From Imhoffiella fuscus (GTDB lineage: Bacteria; Pseudomonadota; Gammaproteobacteria; Chromatiales; Chromatiaceae): a stretch of DNA of 64,000 nucleotides. Below are positions 36,845-44,838 of the stretch, in pieces. The stretch spans positions 62,001-126,000 of the forward strand of contig NZ_JBHUHX010000001.1 of the NCBI RefSeq assembly GCF_042682685.1, read 5' to 3'. The first letter of the stretch is position 1; every line of letters begins with the position of its first letter. The notes below the pieces were generated by a model. It made no database searches. It saw only the letters and a list, made by a program, of their open reading frames with translations, and was not told the origin of the DNA. The position numbers and the translations under genes are program-made.

Positions 36845-37720
36845 ATGGCAATGCGTCAATGCGCCATTTACGGCAAAGGCGGAATCGGCAAGTCCACCAC
36901 CACCCAGAACCTGGTGGCCGGTTTGGCCGAGCTGGGCAAGAAAGTCATGATCGTCGGCTGCGACCCCAAGGCCGACTCGACGCGTCTGATTCTGCACTCC
37001 AAGGCGCAGAACACCATCATGGAGATGGCCGCCGAGGCTGGCTCCGTGGAAGATCTCGAGCTCGAAGACGTGCTCAAGGTCGGTTACGGCAACATCAAGT
37101 GCGTCGAGTCCGGTGGTCCTGAGCCGGGTGTCGGCTGCGCTGGCCGCGGTGTTATCACCGCTATCAACTTTCTCGAAGAGGAAGGCGCCTACGAGGCAGA
37201 CCTGGACTTCGTCTTCTATGACGTGCTGGGCGACGTGGTGTGCGGCGGATTCGCCATGCCGATCCGCGAGAACAAGGCGCAGGAGATCTACATCGTCTGC
37301 TCCGGCGAGATGATGGCCATGTATGCGGCCAACAACATCTCCAAGGGTATCGTGAAGTACGCAAGCTCGGGTGGCGTGCGTCTGGCTGGCCTGATCTGCA
37401 ACAGCCGCAACACCGCCCGCGAAGACGAACTGATCATGGAGCTGGCCCGTCAGCTCGGCACCCAGATGATCCACTTCGTGCCGCGTGACAACGTCGTGCA
37501 GCGCGCCGAGATCCGTCGTATGACCGTCATCGAGTACGACCCGAAGGCCAAGCAGGCCGACGAGTACCGCACCCTGGCGCAGAAGATCATCGACAACAAG
37601 ATGTTCGTCGTCCCGACCCCGATTTCCATGGATGCGCTCGAAGACCTGCTGATGGACTTCGGTCTGATGGACGAGGAAGACGAGAGCATCATCGGCAAGG
37701 CTGCAGACGCAACGGCCTAA
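36845..37720 (+). CDS. nifH: Nitrogenase iron protein
   Basis: A 291-residue dinitrogenase reductase, which passes electrons to the MoFe protein with ATP hydrolysis. P-loop YGKGGIGKSTTTQN; [4Fe-4S] ligands C98 (GCAGRGV) and C133 (VVCGGFAMP); R101 next to C98 is the ADP-ribosylation site for the DraT encoded divergently. ATG 36845 has CAGGAGACC upstream. It leads nifHDK from a sigma-54 promoter and is followed by a hairpin that may stabilise its mRNA. Confidence 0.98.
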   Translation: MAMRQCAIYGKGGIGKSTTTQNLVAGLAELGKKVMIVGCDPKADSTRLILHSKAQNTIMEMAAEAGSVEDLELEDVLKVGYGNIKCVESGGPEPGVGCAGRGVITAINFLEEEGAYEADLDFVFYDVLGDVVCGGFAMPIRENKAQEIYIVCSGEMMAMYAANNISKGIVKYASSGGVRLAGLICNSRNTAREDELIMELARQLGTQMIHFVPRDNVVQRAEIRRMTVIEYDPKAKQADEYRTLAQKIIDNKMFVVPTPISMDALEDLLMDFGLMDEEDESIIGKAADATA

Positions 37721-37746
37721 GTCGCCCTCTGCTCGTCCAGCGGGCG

Positions 37747-37762
37747 CGGCACCCGAGTGCCG
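37747..37762 (+). other. Stem-loop after nifH
   Basis: CGGCAC-CCGA-GTGCCG is a perfect 6-bp stem with a tetraloop 26 bases after the nifH stop. There is no T-run, so read-through to nifD is expected. Hairpins in this position are known in other diazotrophs to protect nifH mRNA. Confidence 0.5.
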
Positions 37763-37838
37763 TCGTCCATCGCTTTAAGGTTTCTCACCGTGTGACTGTC
37801 GGCGGATTAGCCGCGGCGCCGAATAGAGGAAAGCCAAC

Positions 37839-39323
37839 ATGGCAACATTGACTCGCGAAGAGACCCAGTCCCTCATCCAAGAGGTGCTTGAGGTCTATCC
37901 GGATAAGGCGAAGAAGGATCGCGCCAAGCACCTGGCCGTCAACGATCAGTCGATCGAGCAGTCCAAGAAGTGCATCATCTCCAACCGCAAGTCCCAGCCG
38001 GGCGTGATGACCGTTCGTGGTTGTGCCTACGCCGGTTCCAAGGGTGTGGTTTGGGGTCCGATCAAGGACATGGTCCACATCTCCCACGGCCCTGTCGGCT
38101 GCGGCGCCTACTCCCGCGCCGGTCGTCGCAACTATTACGTCGGTCACACCGGTGTGAACACCTTCGGCACCATGAACTTCACCTCGGATTTCCAGGAGAA
38201 GGACATCGTGTTCGGCGGCGACAAGAAGCTCTCCAAGCTGATCAGCGAGATCAATGAGCTCTTTCCTCTGGTCAAGGGCATCAGTGTCCAGTCCGAGTGT
38301 CCGATCGGTCTGATCGGCGACGACATCGAGGCCGTGTCCAAGAAGATGGGCAAGGAGATCGAGAAGCCGATCGTTCCGGTGCGCTGCGAGGGTTTCCGTG
38401 GCGTGTCCCAGTCGCTGGGTCACCACATTGCCAACGACGCCATCCGCGACTGGGTCATCGGCAACCGTGACGGCGACAACTCTTTCGAGACCACTCCATA
38501 CGATGTGGCGGTCATCGGCGACTACAACATCGGCGGTGATGCCTGGGCCTCGCGCATCCTGCTCGAAGAGATGGGTCTGCGCGTCGTCGCTCAGTGGTCC
38601 GGTGACGGCACCCTGTCCGAGATGGAGCTGACCCCCAAAGTCAAGCTGAACCTCATCCACTGCTATCGCTCCATGAACTACATCAGTCGTTTCATGGAAG
38701 AGAAGTACGGGGTTCCGTGGATGGAGTACAACTTCTTCGGTCCCACCAAGATCGCCGAATCGCTGCGTAAGATCGCGGCCTTCTTCGACGAGACCATCCA
38801 GGCCAACGCCGAGAAGGTCATCGCCAAGTATCAGGCAGAGTACGAGGCCATCATCGCCAAGTACCGTCCGCGCTTGGAAGGCAAGAAGGTGATGCTCTAC
38901 GTCGGCGGTCTGCGTCCGCGTCACGTCATCGGCGCCTACGAGGATCTGGGCATGGAAGTGGTCGGCACGGGCTACGAGTTCGCGCACAACGACGACTACG
39001 ACCGCACCATCAAGGAAATGGGTGACGCCACCCTGCTGTACGACGACGTCACTGGCTACGAGTTCGAGGAGTTCGTCAAGAGGGTCAAGCCCGACCTGAT
39101 CGGCTCCGGCATCAAGGAAAAGTACATCTTCCAGAAGATGGGCGTGCCTTTCCGTCAGATGCACTCCTGGGATTATTCCGGTCCTTACCACGGCTACGAC
39201 GGCTTCGCCATCTTCGCTCGCGATATGGACATGACCGTCAACAATCCCTGCTGGAAGAGCATGCAGGCGCCCTGGCAGAAGTCTGCCGAGGGTGAGGCCG
39301 AGGCGGTTGCCGCCAGCGCCTGA
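37839..39323 (+). CDS. nifD: Nitrogenase MoFe protein alpha chain
   Basis: The protein has 494 residues. P-cluster ligands C62 (VRGCAYAG), C88 (GPVGCGAYS) and C154 (QSECPIGLIGDD) stand at the same numbers as in Azotobacter. FeMo-cofactor ligands are the Cys in LIHCYRSMNYI (near 275) and the His in FRQMHSWDYSGPYHG (near 442). With NifK it forms the alpha2beta2 site of N2 reduction. It lies 118 bases after nifH on the same transcript. Confidence 0.98.
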   Translation: MATLTREETQSLIQEVLEVYPDKAKKDRAKHLAVNDQSIEQSKKCIISNRKSQPGVMTVRGCAYAGSKGVVWGPIKDMVHISHGPVGCGAYSRAGRRNYYVGHTGVNTFGTMNFTSDFQEKDIVFGGDKKLSKLISEINELFPLVKGISVQSECPIGLIGDDIEAVSKKMGKEIEKPIVPVRCEGFRGVSQSLGHHIANDAIRDWVIGNRDGDNSFETTPYDVAVIGDYNIGGDAWASRILLEEMGLRVVAQWSGDGTLSEMELTPKVKLNLIHCYRSMNYISRFMEEKYGVPWMEYNFFGPTKIAESLRKIAAFFDETIQANAEKVIAKYQAEYEAIIAKYRPRLEGKKVMLYVGGLRPRHVIGAYEDLGMEVVGTGYEFAHNDDYDRTIKEMGDATLLYDDVTGYEFEEFVKRVKPDLIGSGIKEKYIFQKMGVPFRQMHSWDYSGPYHGYDGFAIFARDMDMTVNNPCWKSMQAPWQKSAEGEAEAVAASA

Positions 39324-39330
39324 TTGAATT

Positions 39331-39398
39331 AGCCACCAGCTCTCAGCGGCCAGCCGCCAGCAGCTTCGAGCTGGCCGCTGGAGGCTGGCGGCTGGAAG
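39331..39398. repeat. CCAGC-type palindromic repeat between nifD and nifK
   Basis: The sequence holds two overlapping perfect stems: 39344-39354 with 39370-39380 (11 bp, 15-base loop) and 39351-39360 with 39385-39394 (10 bp). They exclude each other. The 19 bases at 39343-39361 match 18 of 19 bases at 48784-48802 inside hrpA, so this is one copy of a dispersed element. It lies inside the nifHDK operon and may act as mRNA processing or stability element. Confidence 0.8.
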
Positions 39399-39457
39399 CC
39401 CGACCCCCTTTGTCATGCCGTCTGTCCGCAGATTAGCGGCGCGGTAGGAGCACACTC

Positions 39458-41029
39458 ATGAGCCAGACAGTCGATAAGATCAAACCCTGCTACCCCTTGT
39501 TCGGCGACGAAGACTACAAGGCCAACCTTGCAGCCAAGCGTAACACCGTCGAGGAAGTCGAGAGTCTCGATAAGATCGAAGAGGTCTTCCAGTGGACGAC
39601 CACCAAGGAATACCAGGAGCTCAACTTCAAGCGTGAGGCCCTGACCATCAACCCGGCCAAGGCCTGTCAGCCGCTCGGCGCCGTGCTCTGCGCGCTCGGT
39701 TTCGAGAAGACCCTGCCTTACGTTCACGGTTCGCAGGGCTGCGTCGCCTACTTCCGCACCTACTTCAACCGTCACTTCAAGGAGCCGGTCGCCTGCGTCT
39801 CCGACTCCATGACCGAAGACGCGGCGGTGTTCGGCGGCCAGAAGAACATGTTCGACGGCCTGGAAAACGCCAAGGCGCTCTACAAGCCCGAAATGATCGC
39901 GGTCAGCACCACCTGCATGGCCGAGGTCATCGGTGACGACCTCAATGCCTTCATCGGCAACGCCAAGAAGGAAGGGCACATCCCGCCCGAGTTCCCGACG
40001 CCGTTCGCCCATACCCCGAGCTTCGTCGGCAGCCACACCACCGGCTGGGACAACATGTTCGAGGGCATTCAGCGCTACTTCACGCTGAACGAGATGGACG
40101 ACAAGGTCGTCGGCTCCAACGCCAAGATCAACCTGGTGCCCGGTTTCGAGACCTATCTCGGCAACTACCGCGTCATGCATCGCATGATGAAGGAAATGGG
40201 CGTCGGCTACAGCCTGCTGTGCGATCCGACCGAGGTGCTCGATACCCCGGCCGACGGTGAGTTCCGCATGTACGCGGGCGGCACCCCGGTGGCCGAGATG
40301 AAGGATGCGCCGAACGCCATCGACACCATCCTGCTCCAGCCCTGGCAGTTGCCGAAGACCAAGAAGTTCGCGCAGATCACCTGGAAGCACGACGTTCCGG
40401 CCGTCAACATCCCCATGGGACTGGAGTGGACCGACGAGTTCCTGATGAAGGTCTCCGAGCTGACCGGCAAGGAAATCCCCGAGTCGCTGGCCAAGGAGCG
40501 CGGTCGTCTGGTCGACATGATGACCGACAGCCACACCTGGCTGCACGGCAAGAAGTTCGCCCTCTACGGCGATGCCGACTACGTCCTGGGCATGGTCAAG
40601 TTCCTGCTGGAGCTGGGCGCTGAGCCGACCCACATCCTCTGCAACCACGCCAACAAGCGTTGGAAGAAGGAAGTGGAAAAGGTTCTGGCATCCTCGCCTT
40701 ACGGTGCGGGTGGTCAGGTCCACATCGGTTGCGACCTCTGGCACCTGCGTTCGCTGTGCTTCACCGACAAGCCGGATTTCCTGATCGGCAACAGCTACGG
40801 TAAGTTCATCCAGCGCGACACGCTGCACAAGGGCAAGGAGTTCGAGGTTCCGCTGATCCGCATCGGTTTCCCGATCTTCGACCGTCATCACCTGCATCGC
40901 ATGACGACGCTGGGCTACGAGGGTGCCATGTACATCCTCACCACCCTGGTCAATGCGGTTCTGGATCGTCTCGACGAGGAAACCCGCGAGATGGGCGTGA
41001 CCGACTATAACTACGATCTGGTCCGCTGA
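39458..41029 (+). CDS. nifK: Nitrogenase MoFe protein beta chain
   Basis: A 523-residue partner of NifD. P-cluster ligands are the Cys in INPAKACQPLGAVLCALGF, in VHGSQGCVAYFRTYFNRHF, and in VSTTCMAEVIGDDLN. The long N-terminus (MSQTVDKIKPCYPLFGDEDYKANLAAKR) is of the Azotobacter type. A GGTAGGAGCAC ribosome site precedes ATG 39458. It is the third gene of nifHDK. Confidence 0.98.
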   Translation: MSQTVDKIKPCYPLFGDEDYKANLAAKRNTVEEVESLDKIEEVFQWTTTKEYQELNFKREALTINPAKACQPLGAVLCALGFEKTLPYVHGSQGCVAYFRTYFNRHFKEPVACVSDSMTEDAAVFGGQKNMFDGLENAKALYKPEMIAVSTTCMAEVIGDDLNAFIGNAKKEGHIPPEFPTPFAHTPSFVGSHTTGWDNMFEGIQRYFTLNEMDDKVVGSNAKINLVPGFETYLGNYRVMHRMMKEMGVGYSLLCDPTEVLDTPADGEFRMYAGGTPVAEMKDAPNAIDTILLQPWQLPKTKKFAQITWKHDVPAVNIPMGLEWTDEFLMKVSELTGKEIPESLAKERGRLVDMMTDSHTWLHGKKFALYGDADYVLGMVKFLLELGAEPTHILCNHANKRWKKEVEKVLASSPYGAGGQVHIGCDLWHLRSLCFTDKPDFLIGNSYGKFIQRDTLHKGKEFEVPLIRIGFPIFDRHHLHRMTTLGYEGAMYILTTLVNAVLDRLDEETREMGVTDYNYDLVR

Positions 41030-41038
41030 TGTAAGCTT

Positions 41039-41069
41039 CCGCGCATTTCGCCTCGTGCGGGGTGCGCGG
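41039..41069 (+). other. Stem-loop between nifK and nifT
   Basis: CCGCGCA (41039-41045) pairs with TGCGCGG (41063-41069) across a 17-base GC-rich loop, 10 bases after the nifK stop. It lacks a T-run. It may attenuate transcription into the accessory genes or mark an mRNA end. Confidence 0.4.
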
Positions 41070-41166
41070 TTTGCGTTGAGCTGAAGCGTTGCATGACTGG
41101 AGAATGCCGTTCTTCGCGTTTGCTGATCGAACCCGATGAACGGATCCTTGAAGAAGCGAGATCCCT

Positions 41167-41385
41167 ATGCCGAATGTGATGATTCGTAAGAACGACGCGG
41201 GAGATCTGCTCTTTTACGTCGCGAAGAAGGACATGGAGGAGACCATCTCCTCCGTCGAGATGGATACTCCCGAGACCTGGGGCGGCGATGTGGTTCTCAC
41301 CGACGGATCGCGCTGGTACATCGATCCCATCAGTCCCCCGCCCACCTTCCCGACGACGCTGCGTTTCAAGCGCGGCGACGAGTGA
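41167..41385 (+). CDS. nifT: Nitrogen fixation protein NifT (FixU)
   Basis: The 72-residue MPNVMIRKNDAGDLLFYVAKKDMEETISSVEMDT...WGGDVVLTDGSRWYIDP is typical of NifT/FixU. Its role is unknown; deletions in other diazotrophs have little effect. Position after nifK is conserved. A GAAGAAGCGAGA stretch precedes the ATG. Compact acidic beta-rich protein, no cofactor motif. Confidence 0.92.
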   Translation: MPNVMIRKNDAGDLLFYVAKKDMEETISSVEMDTPETWGGDVVLTDGSRWYIDPISPPPTFPTTLRFKRGDE

Positions 41386-41437
41386 TGATCGCGAGGGCGA
41401 TGATGCCCTCTCGTTTGTTTCGTAATGGAGAAGTCCA

Positions 41438-41638
41438 ATGGCTTTGAAAATCGTTCGTGATTTGTGTACCGCTTGCGGTGACTGTGAGCCAGTCTGCCCG
41501 ACGATGTCCATCAGCCCGTTCAAGGGTGTCTACAAGATCGATGCTGCGACTTGTACCGAGTGCGAGGGCGACGGCGAGCCCGGCGTCCCGCAATGCATGG
41601 AAGCCTGTATGGAAGATGACTGTATCGTGTCCGTCTGA
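41438..41638 (+). CDS. 2[4Fe-4S] ferredoxin, nif-associated
   Basis: A 66-residue protein. The first cluster motif is C10-T-A-C13-G-D-C16-E-P-V-C20-P; the second is C39-T-E-C42, then a 10-residue insertion, C53-M-E-A-C57. C62 is a ninth Cys. Ferredoxins with such an insertion in the second motif are known from Chromatium-type bacteria and nif clusters, where they have low potential. It probably supplies electrons to nitrogenase or to cofactor assembly. AATGGAGAAG precedes the ATG. Confidence 0.9.
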   Translation: MALKIVRDLCTACGDCEPVCPTMSISPFKGVYKIDAATCTECEGDGEPGVPQCMEACMEDDCIVSV

Positions 41639-41767
41639 CACGGCTCGGGGCGAGGGATCGCCCACACCCCAGGCGCCGCCGCGAGGTTGAGCGCGCTGGG
41701 TCGGGTGCGATAGCCCAGCCTATTGCGCCATCTATCGGCCTGATACTTGAGATCGAGGAGATTCACC

Positions 41768-42475
41768 ATGGTTGCCGGAACACTCTCCGAAGACGTCGCA
41801 CTGCGCATTGGCCTCGCCGCGCGCACCCTTCCGGACACCGATCCCGCCCGACTGATTCGTGTGTTGGCGGACGCCGTCGGTCTTCCGCCGACCGCCGAGA
41901 GTCTCGCGACGCTCAAGGTCAAGGACCTCAAGCAGGCCGCCGACGGTGAGTTCGCCCATCTCGACCAGGCCGAGCTGAAGGCCGCGCTCGCCATCCTCAA
42001 AGGTGAGGGGTTTGAGGAGTCCGATCCGCCCCCGCCGGTCCAGCCCTATGCCGATGGCGACATGCCCGATTCCATCCGGGTCGCCTGCGCCTCCGATCGT
42101 GGCGAGGAATTGGACGGCCATTTCGGTGCCGCGCATTGCTTTCTCATCTATCAGGTGTCGGCCAATGAGAATCGCCTGATCGATGTCCGTGTGGTGGACG
42201 ACGCCAAGGCCGGCGATGACAAGAACGCCTATCGCGCCGAACTCATCTCCGATTGTCAGGTGCTCTACGTCGCCTCGATCGGCGGACCGGCGGCGGCCAA
42301 GGTGGTGAAACGGGATATCCATCCCATCAAGGACGCCGAGGGCGGCAGCGCCCGCGATCGTATGGTCGCGCTCCAGGGCATCCTCGCCGGCAAGGCCCCG
42401 CCTTGGCTGGCTAAGGTCATGGGTCAGGCACCCGAGGACCGTATCCGCTTCGAGCGCGATGAGGTCGAGGCATGA
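41768..42475 (+). CDS. FeMo-cofactor carrier, NafY/NifY-like
   Basis: A 235-residue two-domain protein. Residues about 1-95 form a helical domain (LPDTDPARLIRVLADAVGLPPTAESLATLKVKDLKQA) as in NafY/NifY, which binds apo-dinitrogenase. Residues about 100-215 are a NifX/NifB-C type cofactor-binding fold (RVACASDRGEELDGHFGAAHCFLIYQV) with the His of DGHFGAAHC as candidate FeMo-co ligand. The KDIHPIKDAEGG region fits the same fold. GAGGAG precedes ATG 41768. It overlaps the next gene by four bases. NifY and NafY cannot be separated with certainty by eye. Confidence 0.85.
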   Translation: MVAGTLSEDVALRIGLAARTLPDTDPARLIRVLADAVGLPPTAESLATLKVKDLKQAADGEFAHLDQAELKAALAILKGEGFEESDPPPPVQPYADGDMPDSIRVACASDRGEELDGHFGAAHCFLIYQVSANENRLIDVRVVDDAKAGDDKNAYRAELISDCQVLYVASIGGPAAAKVVKRDIHPIKDAEGGSARDRMVALQGILAGKAPPWLAKVMGQAPEDRIRFERDEVEA

Positions 42476-42741
42476 TCGAGGAGACCCGCCTTCAGCAGGT
42501 CGCCGAGATCCTGCGCCGCGCCGGTCTCAACGATCAGACCCTGTCACTGCTGCGCGAGACCTTCACCGAACTGCATTTCACCAGCTGTTTGGATGAGGAT
42601 GTGGGTGTCGGTGAGCCGGCGCATCGCGACGAGGACTTCAATATCTATTTGGTCGACGGACGCTCGCATTGTCTGAAACTGACGAACGATCTCGATGGCG
42701 CGACTGGTCTGCTCCTCGCTCAGGTCGAGGACGAGGACTGA
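42472..42741 (+). CDS. Small nif-linked protein of unknown function
   Basis: An 89-residue acidic protein (MIEETRLQQVAEILRRAGLNDQTLSLLRETFTELHFTSCLDEDV...). Its ATG overlaps the stop of the NafY-like gene (ATGA), so it is translationally coupled to cofactor insertion. Two helices are followed by a short beta-rich part with C at HFTSC and SHCLKL. A gene of this size between nifY and lrv is also known from Azotobacter-type clusters (from memory). Function unknown. Confidence 0.75.
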   Translation: MIEETRLQQVAEILRRAGLNDQTLSLLRETFTELHFTSCLDEDVGVGEPAHRDEDFNIYLVDGRSHCLKLTNDLDGATGLLLAQVEDED

Positions 42742-42761
42742 TTCGCGGCGCCCCTGCGGAC

Positions 42762-43556
42762 ATGAATTCGGACCACGTCAAGCCAACGCGACCCTCCGTC
42801 GGCAACTGCAATGGCTGTCCCCATCGCCGGGATCTGCTGACAGAGGGGCGCTGCACGCCTGGTGACGTCTGTGTCCGGGCCATGAGCGGGCGTCAGATCG
42901 AGCGTTTCTTTCGCGTCAATCCGACCCTGGCCGACGACTATGCCGGAGACGGCTTCTGGGAGCGGCGTGCGATCGCCGCGCGGTATCTCTCGCAGAGAAA
43001 ACTCCTTCCGCTGATCCGCGACCCCGATGAGGTCGTGCGCCGGGTTCTGGCCTATCGACTCCCGATCGAGGCGCTGGACGAACTGATCGGCGACCCCGAC
43101 CGTGAGGTCCGGGTGACGGTGGCGGATCGTCTGCCGCCGGACCGGGTCGAGCGTCTGGCCTCGGATCCCGATTATCTGGTGCGACAGTACGTGGCTCGGC
43201 GACTCGCGCCGGGTCGGCTGTTCCGCATGATTCGCGATCCAGACCGTCAGGTACGTGTGACCGTGGCCGAGCGGCTACCGCTCGAAAGCCTCGGGCTGAT
43301 GCGTGATGATTCCGAACCCGAGGTGCGCCTCAAGGTCGCCGAGCGCATTCCGTTCGACGAGGCGGAACTCATGGTCAAGGATATCGACTGGCGGGTGCGC
43401 GCCCGTCTCGCCGAACGTCTTCCGCTGGATAGGCTGGGAGCCTTGCTGGCGGATTCGGACCCGGATGTGCGGGCGATCGCGCAGAGTCGGGTCGAGCGTG
43501 CCGGACTCAACGAGGATGCGCCGGATCGAGACGCGTTCGGCCAGGACGAACCGTGA
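42762..43556 (+). CDS. [4Fe-4S] leucine-rich-repeat-variant (LRV) protein
   Basis: A 264-residue protein. The N-terminus binds a [4Fe-4S] cluster through C16-x2-C19-x11-C31-x5-C37 (NCNGCPHRRDLLTEGRCTPGDVC). From about residue 70 to 250 there are about eight 24-residue helical repeats of the pattern LPxxxLxxLxxDPDxxVRxxVAxR (LIRDPDEVVRRVLAYRL, LIGDPDREVRVTVADRL, MIRDPDRQVRVTVAERL). This matches the LRV protein described from the Azotobacter vinelandii nif region. Biochemical role unknown. ATG 42762 follows the previous gene by 20 bases. Confidence 0.88.
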   Translation: MNSDHVKPTRPSVGNCNGCPHRRDLLTEGRCTPGDVCVRAMSGRQIERFFRVNPTLADDYAGDGFWERRAIAARYLSQRKLLPLIRDPDEVVRRVLAYRLPIEALDELIGDPDREVRVTVADRLPPDRVERLASDPDYLVRQYVARRLAPGRLFRMIRDPDRQVRVTVAERLPLESLGLMRDDSEPEVRLKVAERIPFDEAELMVKDIDWRVRARLAERLPLDRLGALLADSDPDVRAIAQSRVERAGLNEDAPDRDAFGQDEP

Positions 43557-43596
43557 TTCGTGAACCACAACGAATAGAACAATGGCGTAAATAACT

Positions 43597-44559
43597 ATGG
43601 CGAAGACAGCGAGCAACCTGGATTCAGGTCTGGCGGCCGAACTCGACTTGAAGGTCGCCGAGATCTGTCGCTCGATCGAGGTGACGGACGGAATCGCGCC
43701 CCTGATCGAGGCCATCCAGACACTGTTGCCGGACCTGAGCGTGCATCATGCGATGACGCGTTCGGGTTGGCACCGGCTTGGCGGCGTGGTCGATCTGGAC
43801 GGTAACCGGATTGCGCACAACATCACCGAATGGGCCGAGGCGGAGTCCGAGGGCGATGTCGACGAACTGATGTTCAAGCTTTCCGACGTTCAGTATTTCG
43901 CGACCCGCCTCAACGGTCAGACGCACTATTTGGTGGCCCAGACGGGGCCGCTCGCGCGCGATTACATCCAAATCGAGATTGAGCAGCTCCAGGAGGTGCT
44001 CGATCGCTGTATCTCGGATCCCGATTGGTTTCCGGACAGCATCGCCGATTTCGTCGATCCGGTCGATTTCCCGCGTCTGGAGCCAGAGCCGATCGGTTCG
44101 CCCAGGCTGCTGTTCCGGCGTTTGGTTCGGGTCTCCGATCTCATGGACTCTCAGGATGCCGGTTCGCATCTGATGCGTTTTCTCGACGAATGGGATCGCA
44201 GCTCGGCCGCCGAGTCAGAGGGTTTCTGTCACCATTGGGTCCTGTCGATCCGTGAATACCAGGATCGCGATGGCGATGGACATCTGACCGCCAAACCCGT
44301 GCCGGTCGTGGCCAACCCCTTGCCGGTACTGTCGGATTCTCAGGTCGCCCGCGGCTCCGGGCTGGCGAATCAGATCCACGGTTTCGACCGCGAGGCCGGT
44401 TATCCCTTCGCCTGGTACTTCCACATGCTCACCAATCGCAAGGTCTCGCACAAGCTGGCCGAGGCGGTGCATGCGGATCTCATGGGCGCCTACGATTATC
44501 TCCCTGCGCGCGATCTCAAGGTGCTGCGCGACTGGTATCAGGATCCCTACGGTTTGTGA
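43597..44559 (+). CDS. Unknown protein at end of nif accessory operon
   Basis: A 320-residue soluble acidic protein without a signal or membrane segment. Visible features: a helical N-terminus (LAAELDLKVAEICRSIEVTDGIAPLIEAIQTLLPDL), two Cys only, and Trp/Asp-rich stretches (DPDWFPDSIADFVDPVDFPR, HHWVLSIREYQDRDGDGH). No cofactor motif recognised. It follows the LRV gene after 40 bases on the same strand and is followed by a hairpin, so it belongs to the nif transcript. I do not recognise the family. Confidence 0.7.
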   Translation: MAKTASNLDSGLAAELDLKVAEICRSIEVTDGIAPLIEAIQTLLPDLSVHHAMTRSGWHRLGGVVDLDGNRIAHNITEWAEAESEGDVDELMFKLSDVQYFATRLNGQTHYLVAQTGPLARDYIQIEIEQLQEVLDRCISDPDWFPDSIADFVDPVDFPRLEPEPIGSPRLLFRRLVRVSDLMDSQDAGSHLMRFLDEWDRSSAAESEGFCHHWVLSIREYQDRDGDGHLTAKPVPVVANPLPVLSDSQVARGSGLANQIHGFDREAGYPFAWYFHMLTNRKVSHKLAEAVHADLMGAYDYLPARDLKVLRDWYQDPYGL

Positions 44560-44564
44560 TTCCT

Positions 44565-44592
44565 GCGCGGGAGCCGGCTTCGGCCCCCGCGC
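44565..44592 (+). terminator. Hairpin closing the nif accessory operon
   Basis: GCGCGGG (44565-44571) pairs with CCCGCGC (44586-44592); inside, GCCG-GCTT-CGGC forms a second stem after one mismatch. It begins six bases after the stop of the last nif-linked gene. The T-run is missing, so termination may be imperfect or factor-aided. Confidence 0.5.
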
Positions 44593-44838
44593 GTCGGATC
44601 CCGGTCGGCTTCGCCGTTCCGGCAGGCCAATTTTCAGGGGCATTCGCTTCCCCCGCGTGTCTCCGGCGCGGATAATCCCGCCCATGCCATCGGATGTCAT
44701 CTCCATCCGCGCATCTGCTGCTCGTCCTGTCCATGCCCTGGATGATTGCGTGTACGCTGTGGCAAGATTCGACCATACGACTGCGTATCTTTTGGTGCGG
44801 CCAGTCTTGGCGCGACCTATTCCGGTGACCCTGAATCC

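Noticed and set aside
37785..40897. Long minus-strand frames opposite nifD and nifK
   Set aside because: The plus-strand genes are unmistakable; the antisense products are Val/Leu/Asp/Gly-rich with no family features.
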